This document shows, in pieces, positions 16,231-25,289 of a DNA stretch of 37,011 nt. The notes under the pieces were generated by a model. The model did not search any database and was not told the DNA's origin. It worked only from the letters and a program-made list of their open reading frames with translations. The position numbers and the translations under genes are program-made. Source of the DNA: Bacteroidota bacterium (GTDB lineage: Bacteria; Bacteroidota; Bacteroidia; Bacteroidales; UBA7960); NCBI GenBank assembly GCA_007694165.1, contig RECE01000220.1, forward strand, positions 1 through 37,011, written 5' to 3'. How positions within the stretch are numbered: the first letter of the stretch is position 1; each line of letters opens with the position of its first letter.

Positions 16231-19200
16231 CTAGTTTACAATGATCTTTTCATAAAAATACCTGCCATCTATATCTACCCTGATGAAGTAAACACCGGGG
16301 GCAAGTTCATTCATTTTAAAGCTCACCATGATATCGCCCTGCTCAATTACCTTTTGTGCAGTAATCTGCTGGGCGTGCGTATTGGTTAGTGAGACCTCTG
16401 CCGGCTTTCCGCTGTGATTGTGAAACTCAACCCAAAGCAGATCCTTTACAGGATTTGGATACACTCTCAGCCCTTCAGGTGCATCAGCATTTCTCCATCC
16501 CAACGGCTCAGTGAGCAGAATTACCTCAACTGCATCAGCATTCAGGTTTGCAGCGGCAGCATCGTGCCATTGCAGGTTTTCTGCAGGGTTTTTAATATCT
16601 GCAAGAGAAATGTTTCCGGCAGCGATGGGTGAATTATCAATGCTGAAGATCAGCACTCTAAGTATTCCATCCACAACTTTATGGGTCATTGCATGACCGG
16701 GCAGTCTGGAGATCAGCTCCATTTCATCAAGGTTGTCCCCTGTCAGTTCAAACTGAATACCGGCAAGGGTGCCATCGCTTTCAATGAAAATACCATCTGC
16801 TTTCAAATGCAGATACGCCACGGATGAGTTGAGTGCAATCCATGGATCCATTTTGCCTGACATAAAGATGTTTACCGTACCGACCACATCCTGCACATTG
16901 ATCTCGCCATCGTTATTCACATCGGCATTGTTGAAACAGAATGGTGAAGGTGACTCACCCATAAAATAATTTACAATTACCACGACATCCGATACGTTAA
17001 CCACGCCGTCATCATTAGCATCACCGGGTAAATTGGTAAGCACAACGTCTTCCGTTACATCTGCTGCAACAATATTCACCTGCCCGGTGGTTGTTTCATA
17101 GCATGACCGGGCAATGGAATAATTGTAAATACCGGGCTCAAGATCATTGAAGATATAGGTGCCAGCCGGATACACTGTGCCGTCAAGGTTAACCACAGCA
17201 TCACTAATACCGTCTCCATTACTGTCATTAACTGTAAAGGTTAGGGTAAAAAGTAAAGGATCCCTAATGAAAAACTGATGTGTTCCCGGCGTTGAATTTT
17301 CGTCATCCAACAATATCAGGTAAGTCATTCCGGCAGTCATGTCCATAGAGCCATAAACCCCGGGCGAGCTTAAATCAGAAATACACTCCCAGTTGTCAGC
17401 ATTACAGGCACCGGATTTCCACATGTAGTTTACCCATCCGCTTGCCGCAGTTACCTCTACCTGGTATACTCCTGTAACTGTTGGCGTAAAACTATAAATG
17501 TTTTCAACCCCCGGACAGGCAAAACCGCAAGGTGAGGCAGTAGTAGTAAACCATGCACCGCTTCCCCCACCCGTATAGGTTTGGGTATTCGCCGCCCCGG
17601 CACCTGCAATATTGGTGATATTCTGGCATGGGTTATAAAAAACAAAAAATGTATGTGTGGCCAGGGCAGTGGTTTCCGAATCTAAAAGTATATGATAGGT
17701 TTGACCGGCAGTTAAGGTAAAATTGCCATAGACACCGGGGCTGTTAAGATCCGAAATACAGTTCCAGCCTGTTTGAGAACAGGAACCGCTTTTCCAGAAA
17801 TAATTTACATATGTGTTATTGGTCTCAGTTACCTGAATGCTGTAATTACCGGTATATGGAGCCACAAAACTGTACACCTGCTCCTGACCGGGAGTAGCCC
17901 AGCCACATACGGTTGTATTCCATGCCCCTGTACCGCTTTTTGAATAGGTTTTTGCATTGGCACTTCCCCCGCTTCCCAACGAAATAATATCACTACAGGG
18001 ATTGGCTACACCGGTTCCGGTGAGCGTTATTGTTCTTGGGCTGGTAATATTGTCTGCATTATGAGGTATATTCAGGGTAGCAGTTTTTGTACCGCCTGAT
18101 GAGGGAGTAAATCTCACTGTGAATGTACCGGATTCACCTGGAGCAAGGTACAAAAAGTTGGAGCCTATAATGGAAAACTGGTTGGCATTGGTTCCGGTAA
18201 TGGTGGCATTCCCGGCCTCAAGGTTCATAAAGTTAGGTCGGGTTCCGGTGTTGGTTACAGTTACATTAAGGTTGAAAGAAGAGCCTACATTAACATTTCC
18301 GTAATTAAGACCTGAAAGAGGAATGGTGGACATAGCAACACTTGCACCACCGTTATTGAGCCAGTATTGCAGGTTATTATTGGCGTAAGTCACATTAAAC
18401 CGCCCCCACATGTTGTAATATGTGCTATACGAGCACTCGTCTGCTCCTGACAAAAAGCACCATCCATAAAGCTGTCCTCTTATTCTCATTTCTGCATCAA
18501 TAACAGCAGCACCTGAACTTCCACCAGCTGACCGGCCATGGGTAGTCTGGGTATAGTGATAATTGGCAGTACTAAAGCCAGTGCATGTAAAGTCAGGTGA
18601 AGTTTTATTCTGCATTCTCTGGTACTTCAATAATGTACCGCCAGGGTGATGGGTAGAATGTAAGACAGTATTGTTGGCAACTGCACTGGTAGACCACCCA
18701 AGAAAATAGTCAGCCGAAAATTGTTTCATTAACACCAGGGTAAAGTCAGTCTGACTATTGGTGGCAATAAGGTTCGCACCATTCCTGATAATATGACTGG
18801 GATTAACCACTCCACTGTTACAGCTGGTAGACCAGTAGTAAAACCTTGCTTCAAGACCGGCGGCAGAAGCCTGAGTACTGAAACAGTGATTGGCGGTCAA
18901 CAGAAATGGCTGCCAGTCTTTCGCCCTTGCATCGTTTATCTGGTTGCCTGAACAGAAATAATAAAGAGTTCCTACAGGAAAATAGAGCCGACCTGATGAT
19001 CTTCTTAATCCATTAATCCCTGAAAAACTGTTGGCTGTAGAGCAATTTGCATCCAGGGTGCAGGCACGTTCATCCTCGGGGAGGTAACGATTATCTACGT
19101 GAATGATTCTGGAAATTACAAAATATAGTTCCTCTTCCAATTGTTCTAAAGGAATTACTACCTGGATTGTAAGATGATCAGCAAAAGTTGTGGTGGTATA

Positions 19201-19749
19201 AAAACCATACTCATCAATGCGCCCCCGGAGCTGTGTTTCGGTAAAAGCATAATCATTTTCACTGAAAATATTTACCTGAACACCTCCCGGAAAATGACCC
19301 TCTTCAAAAAACACCCTGATTTCATCTGCTTTTAAAGATTGAAAAAAAGATGTAAAAACCAGGGTATCCTTATTGATGCGGGTAAGGCGCCCCCCGGCAA
19401 CGGACAATTCTCCTTCCCCGGGTATGTCAGCCTGGCTGAGATAAAAACTGACAGATTGATTCAAATCCCGTATGACTCCAACAGCCGGGGGTTGAAAAGA
19501 TTCTTCAATTCTGCTGCGTTCTTCCGAAGAAAGGGTGTCCAGAAGATGGATTTCGTGTGCACCTGGTTCACTTCGCAATGCAAAGAAAACAGGCCTGACT
19601 TCTTCAGCCCCAGCATATCGCATTATAAATTCGTTAGAGTCAATCATTTCTGCGTCAACCTCCTGGGCAAATACTCCCGGCATGCCAATAAACAGAAATG
19701 CGGCAATCCATGCTAATCGCATGATTTTAATTCGGCATTTTTTTTCCAT
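16231..19749 (-). CDS. Secreted lysyl-endopeptidase-like serine protease with dockerin pair and T9SS sorting domain
   Basis: The 1172-residue product has a leader (about 1-29, ending GVFAQ; ATG codons at residues 1 and 10 are both possible) and a propeptide. The protease domain (about 240-450) has His288 (TANHCF), Asp335 (QTDFTLVLM) and Ser412 (GGSSGAAV). Then come a HYDIN/ASPM-like domain, two PPC-like domains and a prealbumin-like segment (about 835-906). A classical dockerin-like pair follows at 909-965: DANDDGVVNVSD and DVNNDGEINVQD, each with a hydrophobic helix (VVVIVNYFM, VVGTVNIFM). A beta domain (about 966-1090) precedes a T9SS type A sorting domain at about 1093-1172 (LRVYPNPVKDLLWV, NELAPGVYFIRV). 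The first 830 residues are paralogous to the protein at 10286-13519, which has the shared module instead. Export across the outer membrane by T9SS is strongly indicated. Confidence 0.94.
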   Translation of the reverse strand: MEKKCRIKIMRLAWIAAFLFIGMPGVFAQEVDAEMIDSNEFIMRYAGAEEVRPVFFALRSEPGAHEIHLLDTLSSEERSRIEESFQPPAVGVIRDLNQSVSFYLSQADIPGEGELSVAGGRLTRINKDTLVFTSFFQSLKADEIRVFFEEGHFPGGVQVNIFSENDYAFTETQLRGRIDEYGFYTTTTFADHLTIQVVIPLEQLEEELYFVISRIIHVDNRYLPEDERACTLDANCSTANSFSGINGLRRSSGRLYFPVGTLYYFCSGNQINDARAKDWQPFLLTANHCFSTQASAAGLEARFYYWSTSCNSGVVNPSHIIRNGANLIATNSQTDFTLVLMKQFSADYFLGWSTSAVANNTVLHSTHHPGGTLLKYQRMQNKTSPDFTCTGFSTANYHYTQTTHGRSAGGSSGAAVIDAEMRIRGQLYGWCFLSGADECSYSTYYNMWGRFNVTYANNNLQYWLNNGGASVAMSTIPLSGLNYGNVNVGSSFNLNVTVTNTGTRPNFMNLEAGNATITGTNANQFSIIGSNFLYLAPGESGTFTVRFTPSSGGTKTATLNIPHNADNITSPRTITLTGTGVANPCSDIISLGSGGSANAKTYSKSGTGAWNTTVCGWATPGQEQVYSFVAPYTGNYSIQVTETNNTYVNYFWKSGSCSQTGWNCISDLNSPGVYGNFTLTAGQTYHILLDSETTALATHTFFVFYNPCQNITNIAGAGAANTQTYTGGGSGAWFTTTASPCGFACPGVENIYSFTPTVTGVYQVEVTAASGWVNYMWKSGACNADNWECISDLSSPGVYGSMDMTAGMTYLILLDDENSTPGTHQFFIRDPLLFTLTFTVNDSNGDGISDAVVNLDGTVYPAGTYIFNDLEPGIYNYSIARSCYETTTGQVNIVAADVTEDVVLTNLPGDANDDGVVNVSDVVVIVNYFMGESPSPFCFNNADVNNDGEINVQDVVGTVNIFMSGKMDPWIALNSSVAYLHLKADGIFIESDGTLAGIQFELTGDNLDEMELISRLPGHAMTHKVVDGILRVLIFSIDNSPIAAGNISLADIKNPAENLQWHDAAAANLNADAVEVILLTEPLGWRNADAPEGLRVYPNPVKDLLWVEFHNHSGKPAEVSLTNTHAQQITAQKVIEQGDIMVSFKMNELAPGVYFIRVDIDGRYFYEKIIVN

Positions 19750-20380
19750 AAGATTAGTTTTTTAATTTAATTGTGTTAACAATCCTCAAAAACAGTGAAT
19801 ATATCTTAATAGGATTAAAGACAAAACCGACCTGGATTGTTCCTTGACAGCATTTCGGGAGGAGAAAGTTGCTCTCAGGACAAGCCGGATGATAACTAAG
19901 AATTGTTAAAGGTTTAAAAGAAGCGAATAAAATAGTGAGACGGTGTAATCAAAAAATTACACATGAACAGCTAAAAAGGAGGATTCATTATTTGGGAGGA
20001 GTATTTCTATTACTAATTTAATAATTTAATTGATTAAAAGAAAATAAAAATCAAAAAAAATACTGCAGTTTTTTTTTCACGTAAGTATTTCCATAGGTTT
20101 GTTCTTTGATTAAGCGCCAATGCTTTTGAAGGAGATAAAGAAAAACATGTTGTTATGGAACCGGATGACTAGCTCACAGAACCGATAAGGAAGCAGGATT
20201 TTGTAGCCTTTCTGCAAAGATGATTCTGTAATTCTTCTAACAATCAATAACATTCTGCAAACCATGAAAAACCATTTGTAAAGCTAAATTCACAAATTTT
20301 CTTGTCAAAACGAAAAAATAGTATTGTAAAGGCCATTTAAAGCAGTATCTTTGCGAACTATATTTTTAACCATCCGTTTT
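19750..20380. other. Divergent intergenic region, about 630 bp
   Basis: This AT-rich stretch separates the minus-strand secreted-protein cluster from the plus-strand housekeeping genes. It holds the glmM promoter at 20324-20353 and should hold a promoter for the protease gene at 16231-19749, for which I see only weak matches (TATATTCA around 19800-19807 on the minus strand). I see no gene, RNA gene or repeat in the rest. Confidence 0.6.
20324..20353 (+). promoter_or_regulatory. Bacteroidota-type promoter for glmM
   Basis: TTG (20324-20326), 19 bases, then TATCTTTG (20346-20353), matching the known Bacteroidota TTTG/TTG and TAnnTTTG boxes. The ATG at 20381 is 27 bases after the -7 box, which leaves a short leader. 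The TTG inside the -7 box is also the first possible start of the open frame, which argues against that start. Confidence 0.8.
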
Positions 20381-21769
20381 ATGACACTCATCACATCTAT
20401 CTCAGGAATCCGAGGAACTTTGGGAGGCAAGGCAGGTGAAGGCCTTAGTCCTGTAGACATTATGAAGTACACCATAGCCTATGGCAGCTGGTTGCAAAAC
20501 CGGTTTCCAGAAGAAAGGCTTTCTGTTCTTATTGGGCGTGATGCCCGGATTTCAGGCCCTGTAGTAAACAATATGGTTGTTTCTACTCTGCAGTTTATGG
20601 GCATTGACATTATTGATGCGGGCATGGCACCTACCCCTACCATAGGCATCGGAGTCAGAGAATACAAGTGCCAGGGGGGTATCATCATTACGGCAAGCCA
20701 CAACCCCAAAAACTGGAACGCACTGAAACTTCTCAACGAAAAAGGAGAGTTTCTCAATAGCGCACAGGGGGAAGAAATGATGGCTTATACCCAAAATAAT
20801 AATTTTACCTACGCTACTGCAGACAAAATCGGAAAATATACCCTGGAAGAATCGGCCATTGAAATGCATATTGAAAAAGTTCTGGCGTTGGATCTGGTAG
20901 ATGCTGATGCCATTGCCAATGCCGATTTTCACGTGGTTATAGATGCCGTAAACTCAGTAGGAGGCATTGCCATTCCGGAATTGCTGGAAGCGCTGGGTGT
21001 TAGAAAAATTACCGAACTCTTCTGTGACCCAAACGGACTGTTTCCTCACAACCCCGAACCCCTGCCCGAAAACCTCAGCATTCTTTCCGAAGAAGTAGCC
21101 AAAAGCAATGCCCATGTGGGATTTGCACTGGACCCTGATGTAGACCGGCTGGCAATTATTTGCAACAATGGTGAAATGTTTGGCGAAGAATATACCCTGG
21201 TTTCTATTGCTGATTATGTTTTGCAGCACACCCCGGGAAACACCGTCAGCAACCTTTCTTCCACACAGGCTCTCAAAGACATTACACTGAAAAATGGAGC
21301 AGAATACCATGCTTCGGCAGTGGGCGAAATCAATGTGGTGGAAAAGATGAAAGAAGTGAATGCCGTCATCGGTGGTGAAGGTAACGGAGGGGTTATTTAT
21401 CCTCCCATACATTATGGACGCGACGCACTCACAGGTATAGCATTATTCCTGACGCACCTGGCCAAAACGGGCAAAACAGTTAAGGGCATCAAAAAAGATT
21501 TACCTGACTATTTTATCAGCAAACACAAAATTGAATTGTCGTCCGGAATAGACCTCAGTGATATCCTGAGCAAGATTTCGGAAAAATACAGCAAACACCC
21601 CATCGACAAAACTGATGGTGTAAAAATCATGTTTGACAAAGAGTGGGTACACCTGCGCAAATCCAATACTGAACCCATCATCCGCATCTATGCCGAGAGC
21701 GACAGTGAAGTAAAATCTGAAAGTCTTGCCAAAAAGCTGATGAAGGATATCAGTGAGCTCATAAGATGA
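20381..21769 (+). CDS. glmM: Phosphoglucosamine mutase
   Basis: The enzyme converts glucosamine-6-phosphate to glucosamine-1-phosphate, a step towards UDP-GlcNAc for peptidoglycan and lipopolysaccharide, in the cytoplasm. I start at ATG 20381 (MTLITSISGIRGT, the typical N-terminus of Bacteroidota members), giving 462 residues. The four-domain alpha-D-phosphohexomutase signatures are all present: the phosphoserine loop TASHNP with Ser106, the metal loop DPDVDR (251-256), the sugar-binding GGEGNGG (331-337) and the phosphate-binding RKSNTEP (426-432). The Asn in the last motif, where many enzymes have Gly, is usual in Bacteroidota as far as I recall. It has its own promoter and a strong terminator, so it is monocistronic. 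A phosphomannomutase or phosphoglucomutase role is the main alternative within the family. Confidence 0.88.
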   Translation: MTLITSISGIRGTLGGKAGEGLSPVDIMKYTIAYGSWLQNRFPEERLSVLIGRDARISGPVVNNMVVSTLQFMGIDIIDAGMAPTPTIGIGVREYKCQGGIIITASHNPKNWNALKLLNEKGEFLNSAQGEEMMAYTQNNNFTYATADKIGKYTLEESAIEMHIEKVLALDLVDADAIANADFHVVIDAVNSVGGIAIPELLEALGVRKITELFCDPNGLFPHNPEPLPENLSILSEEVAKSNAHVGFALDPDVDRLAIICNNGEMFGEEYTLVSIADYVLQHTPGNTVSNLSSTQALKDITLKNGAEYHASAVGEINVVEKMKEVNAVIGGEGNGGVIYPPIHYGRDALTGIALFLTHLAKTGKTVKGIKKDLPDYFISKHKIELSSGIDLSDILSKISEKYSKHPIDKTDGVKIMFDKEWVHLRKSNTEPIIRIYAESDSEVKSESLAKKLMKDISELIR

Positions 21770-21794
21770 CGAAAGAATTTACCTGATAATACTA

Positions 21795-21841
21795 TAAGGA
21801 CAGCATGAAGCCACAAAATTCATACTGTCCTTATTTTTTTT
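21795..21841 (+). terminator. Rho-independent terminator after glmM
   Basis: TAAGGACAG (21795-21803) pairs with CTGTCCTTA (21825-21833); after one mismatch the stem continues with ATGAA/TTCAT. Eight T residues follow at 21834-21841. It lies 26 bases after the glmM stop. Confidence 0.92.
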
Positions 21842-21848
21842 GCGACTG

Positions 21849-21882
21849 TTTGAGATGGATAAGCAGATATTTTTTACTTTAG
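21849..21882 (+). promoter_or_regulatory. Possible promoter for pepT
   Basis: TTTG (21849-21852), 22 bases, then TACTTTAG (21875-21882), a one-mismatch fit to TAnnTTTG. The spacing is slightly long. It lies between the glmM terminator and the pepT ATG, where a promoter is required. Confidence 0.4.
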
Positions 21883-21936
21883 CCCTAACGGGTCTTGCTC
21901 CCTTTACCGAATAAAACAATTTATAAAACAAAAATT

Positions 21937-23166
21937 ATGAAGCAAACATTGTTAGAAAAATTTTATAAGTATATCAATATTGATACACAGGCAGATCCCA
22001 CTTCCCAGACTTTTCCCAGCACAAAAAAACAGTTTAACCTGGCCCATGTGCTGGTGGAAGAATTGAAAGAAATGGGACTGGAGGATGCTCATGTGGATGA
22101 CAAATGCTACGTTATGGCTACTTTGCCCTCCAATATTGATAAAGATGTACCGGTTATCGGATTTCTTGCCCACATGGATACGGCACCTGACATGTCAGGT
22201 GCAGACATTAAACCTAATATAGTAGAAGACTATGATGGCGAGGATATCCTAATCAACCATGAGAAGCAAATGTTTCTGAAAGTAGAGGATTTTCCTGAAC
22301 TGAAAAAATACGTGGGCCAAACACTCATAACTACTGACGGCACCACCCTGCTGGGAGCTGACGACAAAGCCGGTATTGCCGAAATCATGACGGCCATTGA
22401 ATACCTGACCCAACATCCCGAAATCAAGCATGGTACCATTAAAATCGGTTTTACTCCCGATGAAGAAATCGGGAAAGGTGTTGACCATTTCAATGTAAAA
22501 AAATTCGGCGCCCAATACGCCTATACACTGGATGGCGGAGAAGTAGGCGAACTGGAATTTGAGAACTTTAATGCCGCTTATGCCAAAATCATGATTCAGG
22601 GACGCAATGTCCACCCCGGCATGTCCAAATACAAAATGATTAACTCCATGATTGTGGGTAGCGAATTTAACGATATGCTCCCCGTTTTCGACCGCCCTGA
22701 ATTTACAGAGCATTATGAAGGATTTTTCCACCTCATTAGATTTGATGGAACTGTAGAAGAATCTACCTTGCAATATATTATCAGGGATCATGACAGGCAA
22801 AAATTCGAAAACCGCAAAAAGTTCATAGAGCAAGTGGGAGAATTTATCAACAAAAAGTATGGAGAAGGCACCATCAAAATTGAGATGAAAGATCAGTATT
22901 ACAACATGCGCGAAAAAGTAGAACCTGTATACCATATTGTGGAAATTGCAGGGCAGGCCATAAAAGAGGTGGGTATCGAACCCAACATCAAACCCATCCG
23001 CGGTGGAACTGACGGCTCAAGATTATCCTACATGGGACTCCCCTGCCCCAATATTTTTGCCGGTGGACATAACTTTCATGGCAAGTATGAATTTATCCCG
23101 CTGGAAAGCATGGAAAAAGCTACCCGGGTAATTTTGAAAATCATTGAATTGTACGCAAAACAATAA
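21937..23166 (+). CDS. pepT: Tripeptide aminopeptidase (peptidase T, M20 family)
   Basis: The cytoplasmic zinc enzyme removes the N-terminal residue from tripeptides. I start at ATG 21937 ([20 protein letters not shown]), giving 409 residues, the normal PepT length; the frame upstream opens only at a TTG. The metal and catalytic residues are visible: His79 and Asp81 in AHMDTAPD, bridging Asp142 in LGADDKAG, Glu176/Glu177 in TPDEEIGKG, Asp199 in [10 protein letters not shown], and His381 in HNFHGKYEF. The [15 protein letters not shown] motif before the last histidine is typical of the family. The gene has its own terminator. Nothing links it functionally to the neighbouring secretion genes. 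Confidence 0.95.
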   Translation: MKQTLLEKFYKYINIDTQADPTSQTFPSTKKQFNLAHVLVEELKEMGLEDAHVDDKCYVMATLPSNIDKDVPVIGFLAHMDTAPDMSGADIKPNIVEDYDGEDILINHEKQMFLKVEDFPELKKYVGQTLITTDGTTLLGADDKAGIAEIMTAIEYLTQHPEIKHGTIKIGFTPDEEIGKGVDHFNVKKFGAQYAYTLDGGEVGELEFENFNAAYAKIMIQGRNVHPGMSKYKMINSMIVGSEFNDMLPVFDRPEFTEHYEGFFHLIRFDGTVEESTLQYIIRDHDRQKFENRKKFIEQVGEFINKKYGEGTIKIEMKDQYYNMREKVEPVYHIVEIAGQAIKEVGIEPNIKPIRGGTDGSRLSYMGLPCPNIFAGGHNFHGKYEFIPLESMEKATRVILKIIELYAKQ

Positions 23167-23186
23167 CGCGAACGATTAAGAATCTT

Positions 23187-23233
23187 ACAGGCTGTATCTG
23201 CAAAACTTTCGCAAACGGATACAGCCTGTTTTT
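23187..23233 (+). terminator. Rho-independent terminator after pepT
   Basis: A perfect 12-bp stem, ACAGGCTGTATC (23187-23198) with GATACAGCCTGT (23218-23229), closes a 19-base loop and is followed by a T-run to 23233. It lies 20 bases after the pepT stop. Confidence 0.92.
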
Positions 23234-23292
23234 ATATCATAACAATAATATTACGAAAATGTAAACTTTCCCCCTCCTGAAACTTTTTACCA

Positions 23293-23321
23293 TCTTAAGG
23301 GTTTGCTCTTTCTAAACTGTC
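23293..23321 (+). promoter_or_regulatory. Putative ECF-sigma-dependent promoter before the sigma gene
   Basis: TCTTAAGGGT (23293-23302), 13 bases, ACTGTC (23316-23321). The same two boxes with the same spacing stand before the anti-sigma gene at 24010-24038. The -10 box ends 46 bases before the ATG at 23368. The layout (a -35 box, about 16 bases, GTC) is that of ECF promoters. The leaders also share CACTAT and TATCAACAA further downstream. Confidence 0.7.
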
Positions 23322-23367
23322 ACTATTGTTAAAAGCAACCTCAAAACATATCAACAAGCAAAATACA

Positions 23368-23940
23368 ATGGAGTCCGAAAAAATCCATCATATTGAAGGT
23401 TTAAGAAATGGCGACCGGAATATTTTCGAAGAAATCTTCAATACATGGTATGAGCCCCTTTGCCGTTACTGTATCATAAGAGTCGGCAACCAGGAAGAAG
23501 CAGAAGAAATTGTACAGGATATTTTTGTAAAACTCTGGGTAAAGAGAGAAGAACTAAATATTACCACTTCGCTCAAGTCATATCTTTACAGAATGGCTCT
23601 CAACAAAATCATCAACCATCAGGAACACCTTAAAGTAAGGTTAAGTCACCGGGAACACGAAATGGCCAAAAGCAACAGTTCTGACGCTTATGGTTCTGAC
23701 ATTCATCAAAAAGAAATACAGTCGCTGGTTGCTGCAGGAATTGAAGACATGCCTCCCAAGCGAAGGAAAGTTTATGAATACAGCCGGAACGAAGGATTAT
23801 CCTATGCCGACATTGCAAAGGAAATGGATATATCTGTAAAAACTGTGGAGGCCCATCTAAGCGCTGCATTAGAGCATCTTCGTAAATACCTTAAAGATTA
23901 CCTGGTGCCATTGTTGTTGCTCAGCATCGGGTGGTATTGA
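23368..23940 (+). CDS. ECF RNA polymerase sigma factor (Bacteroidota sigma-70 family)
   Basis: I start at ATG 23368, giving 190 residues; the frame opens earlier only at a TTG. Region 2 is at about 22-90 (FNTWYEPLCRYC, then QEEAEEIVQDIFVKLWVKRE, the core-binding and -10 recognition part). Region 4 is at about 120-176 with a helix-turn-helix (GLSYADIAKEMDISVKTVEAHL). Region 3 is absent, as in all ECF factors. The hydrophobic end VPLLLLSIGWY is common in the Bacteroidota sigma/FecR families. The next gene is its likely anti-sigma factor. The same promoter-like element precedes both, so the sigma factor probably drives its own synthesis and that of its regulator. Confidence 0.93.
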   Translation: MESEKIHHIEGLRNGDRNIFEEIFNTWYEPLCRYCIIRVGNQEEAEEIVQDIFVKLWVKREELNITTSLKSYLYRMALNKIINHQEHLKVRLSHREHEMAKSNSSDAYGSDIHQKEIQSLVAAGIEDMPPKRRKVYEYSRNEGLSYADIAKEMDISVKTVEAHLSAALEHLRKYLKDYLVPLLLLSIGWY

Positions 23941-24009
23941 AAAAATATTTCCTGAAGATTTCAACCCTTTAGTAATCCGAGTGCCTGAAATCAAAAAATA
24001 TTTTCATTC

Positions 24010-24038
24010 TCTTAAGGGTAACCATTAGCAGGACTGTC
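24010..24038 (+). promoter_or_regulatory. Putative ECF-sigma-dependent promoter before the anti-sigma gene
   Basis: TCTTAAGGGT (24010-24019), 13 bases, ACTGTC (24033-24038): both boxes and the spacing are identical to 23293-23321. It ends 47 bases before the ATG at 24086, again the same distance within one base. The intervening sequence differs, so it is the boxes that are conserved, not a simple recent duplication. Confidence 0.7.
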
Positions 24039-24085
24039 TTAGGATTGACACTATCACAATAAAACACCCTATCAACAAATTGAAA

Positions 24086-25099
24086 ATGAAAAATAGTTCA
24101 GAAAAATACAAACTGCTCATCACCCGCAAGCTGGCGCGAGAAGCCACAAACAGCGAGGAAGAAGAGCTGAATGTATGGTTAGAGGCCTCAGAACAAAACC
24201 GCGAATTGTTTCGTGAGTACGAGAGAATCTGGGAGCATTCACCAATTAACCAACACAAGATAGAAGTAAACAAGAAGTCAGCATGGGAGAAAATCAATCA
24301 AAAGATTGATTCTTATGAAAAAAACACATTACCATCAAAAGCAAAAGTTATCCCATTGCTCCATAAGTCAAAAATCCAGTTTTATGCCATCTCAGGCATA
24401 GCGGCTATGCTTATCCTCATAGCCGGAGTGTATTTCATGCTTTTGCAAAAACCGCAAAATCAGCTTATGAGCTATGAACATAGCAAAGAGACAACCACCG
24501 ACCCATTTATATTATCCGACGGTACCTCAGTGTTTTTTAACGGGAAGGCTTCCCTGAATTACCCGGCAGAATTTTCCGGAAACCACCGCAAAGTCAGCCT
24601 GACGGGAAATGCCTTTTTTGATGTTGCAACCCTGAAGGATTACCCTTTCATTATTGAACTTGATGGCGCCCGGGTGGTAGTTCCGGGCACATCGTTCAAT
24701 ATTATACAAGACCCAGCCACCGGTAACATTGAATTGGCAGTGCTTTCAGGCAGGGTGATACTGGAAACGGATTCCGGAAATTCTATTGCTCTGACTACTG
24801 ACGAAAAAGCATACTGGCGCCCGCAATCTTTGAGCCTAACCAAAGAAAAGATAGTAAATTACAATTTTATGGCATGGAAAACCGGAAAACTGGAATTTAC
24901 AGAAACCGGTCTTGACGAAGTTTTCAAAGATTTGCAGCAGGCTTATTATATAAATATAACCTGGCCTCCCGGACTTTCTGACAAAAAACTTACAGCACGT
25001 TTCTGGGATGAAAACCCTGAAGATATTTTCAACACTATAGAAATACTATTTGATGTTGAAATCGAAAAACAAGAAAACGTTTACATTGTGAAGAATTGA
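24086..25099 (+). CDS. FecR-family anti-sigma factor
   Basis: The 337-residue inner-membrane protein would hold the sigma factor inactive until a periplasmic signal arrives. I start at ATG 24086 (MKNSSEKYKLLITRKL), not the TTG two codons earlier. The cytoplasmic part (about 1-97) carries the usual acidic pattern EATNSEEEELNVWLEASEQNRELF. One membrane helix is at about 98-120 (AISGIAAMLILIAGVYFMLL). The periplasmic FecR domain follows (about 130-230, SLTGNAFFDVA and VVVPGTSFNI), and a DUF4974-like end (about 265-337, LTARFWDENPEDIFNTIEILF) completes the Bacteroidota form. It follows the sigma gene after 145 bases with its own promoter-like element. Confidence 0.93.
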   Translation: MKNSSEKYKLLITRKLAREATNSEEEELNVWLEASEQNRELFREYERIWEHSPINQHKIEVNKKSAWEKINQKIDSYEKNTLPSKAKVIPLLHKSKIQFYAISGIAAMLILIAGVYFMLLQKPQNQLMSYEHSKETTTDPFILSDGTSVFFNGKASLNYPAEFSGNHRKVSLTGNAFFDVATLKDYPFIIELDGARVVVPGTSFNIIQDPATGNIELAVLSGRVILETDSGNSIALTTDEKAYWRPQSLSLTKEKIVNYNFMAWKTGKLEFTETGLDEVFKDLQQAYYINITWPPGLSDKKLTARFWDENPEDIFNTIEILFDVEIEKQENVYIVKN

Positions 25100-25125
25100 A
25101 CATTTTTTAGTTTTTGAAAAGCAAA

Positions 25126-25152
25126 GCAGGATATCCCCGTGGTATCCTGCTA
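25126..25152 (+). terminator. Hairpin after the anti-sigma gene (possible attenuator or terminator)
   Basis: AGCAGGATA (25126-25134) pairs perfectly with TATCCTGCT (25144-25152) around a 9-base loop. No T-run follows on the plus strand, so full termination is doubtful. It could reduce readthrough into the STN-domain gene or protect the upstream transcript end. Confidence 0.5.
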
Positions 25153-25289
25153 TTGTGCGTTTCAGGCTTTGGATTCTGAGACAATACAGCTCCTAACAGG
25201 GTTTGTGTATTGTAACAAATTAAAACTACATTGAAGACTCATTAAATAAAGATTATGAAATAAACAATATATTTGACTTTTGGGTTGTA

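Noticed and set aside
23957..23992. GATTTCA / TGAAATC inverted repeat after the sigma gene as a terminator
   Set aside because: It has a 22-base loop and a 7-base AT-rich stem followed by A residues, not T residues, so termination is unlikely.
25192..25220. CTAACAGGGT, similar to the putative ECF -35 box, before the STN-domain gene
   Set aside because: The bases where ACTGTC should stand read ATT-rich sequence, so only one of the two boxes is present.
25268..25275. TATATTTG, an exact TAnnTTTG match just before the STN-domain gene
   Set aside because: No TTG or TTTG box lies at the required spacing upstream, and the element is only about 14 bases from the ATG, too close for a normal start site.
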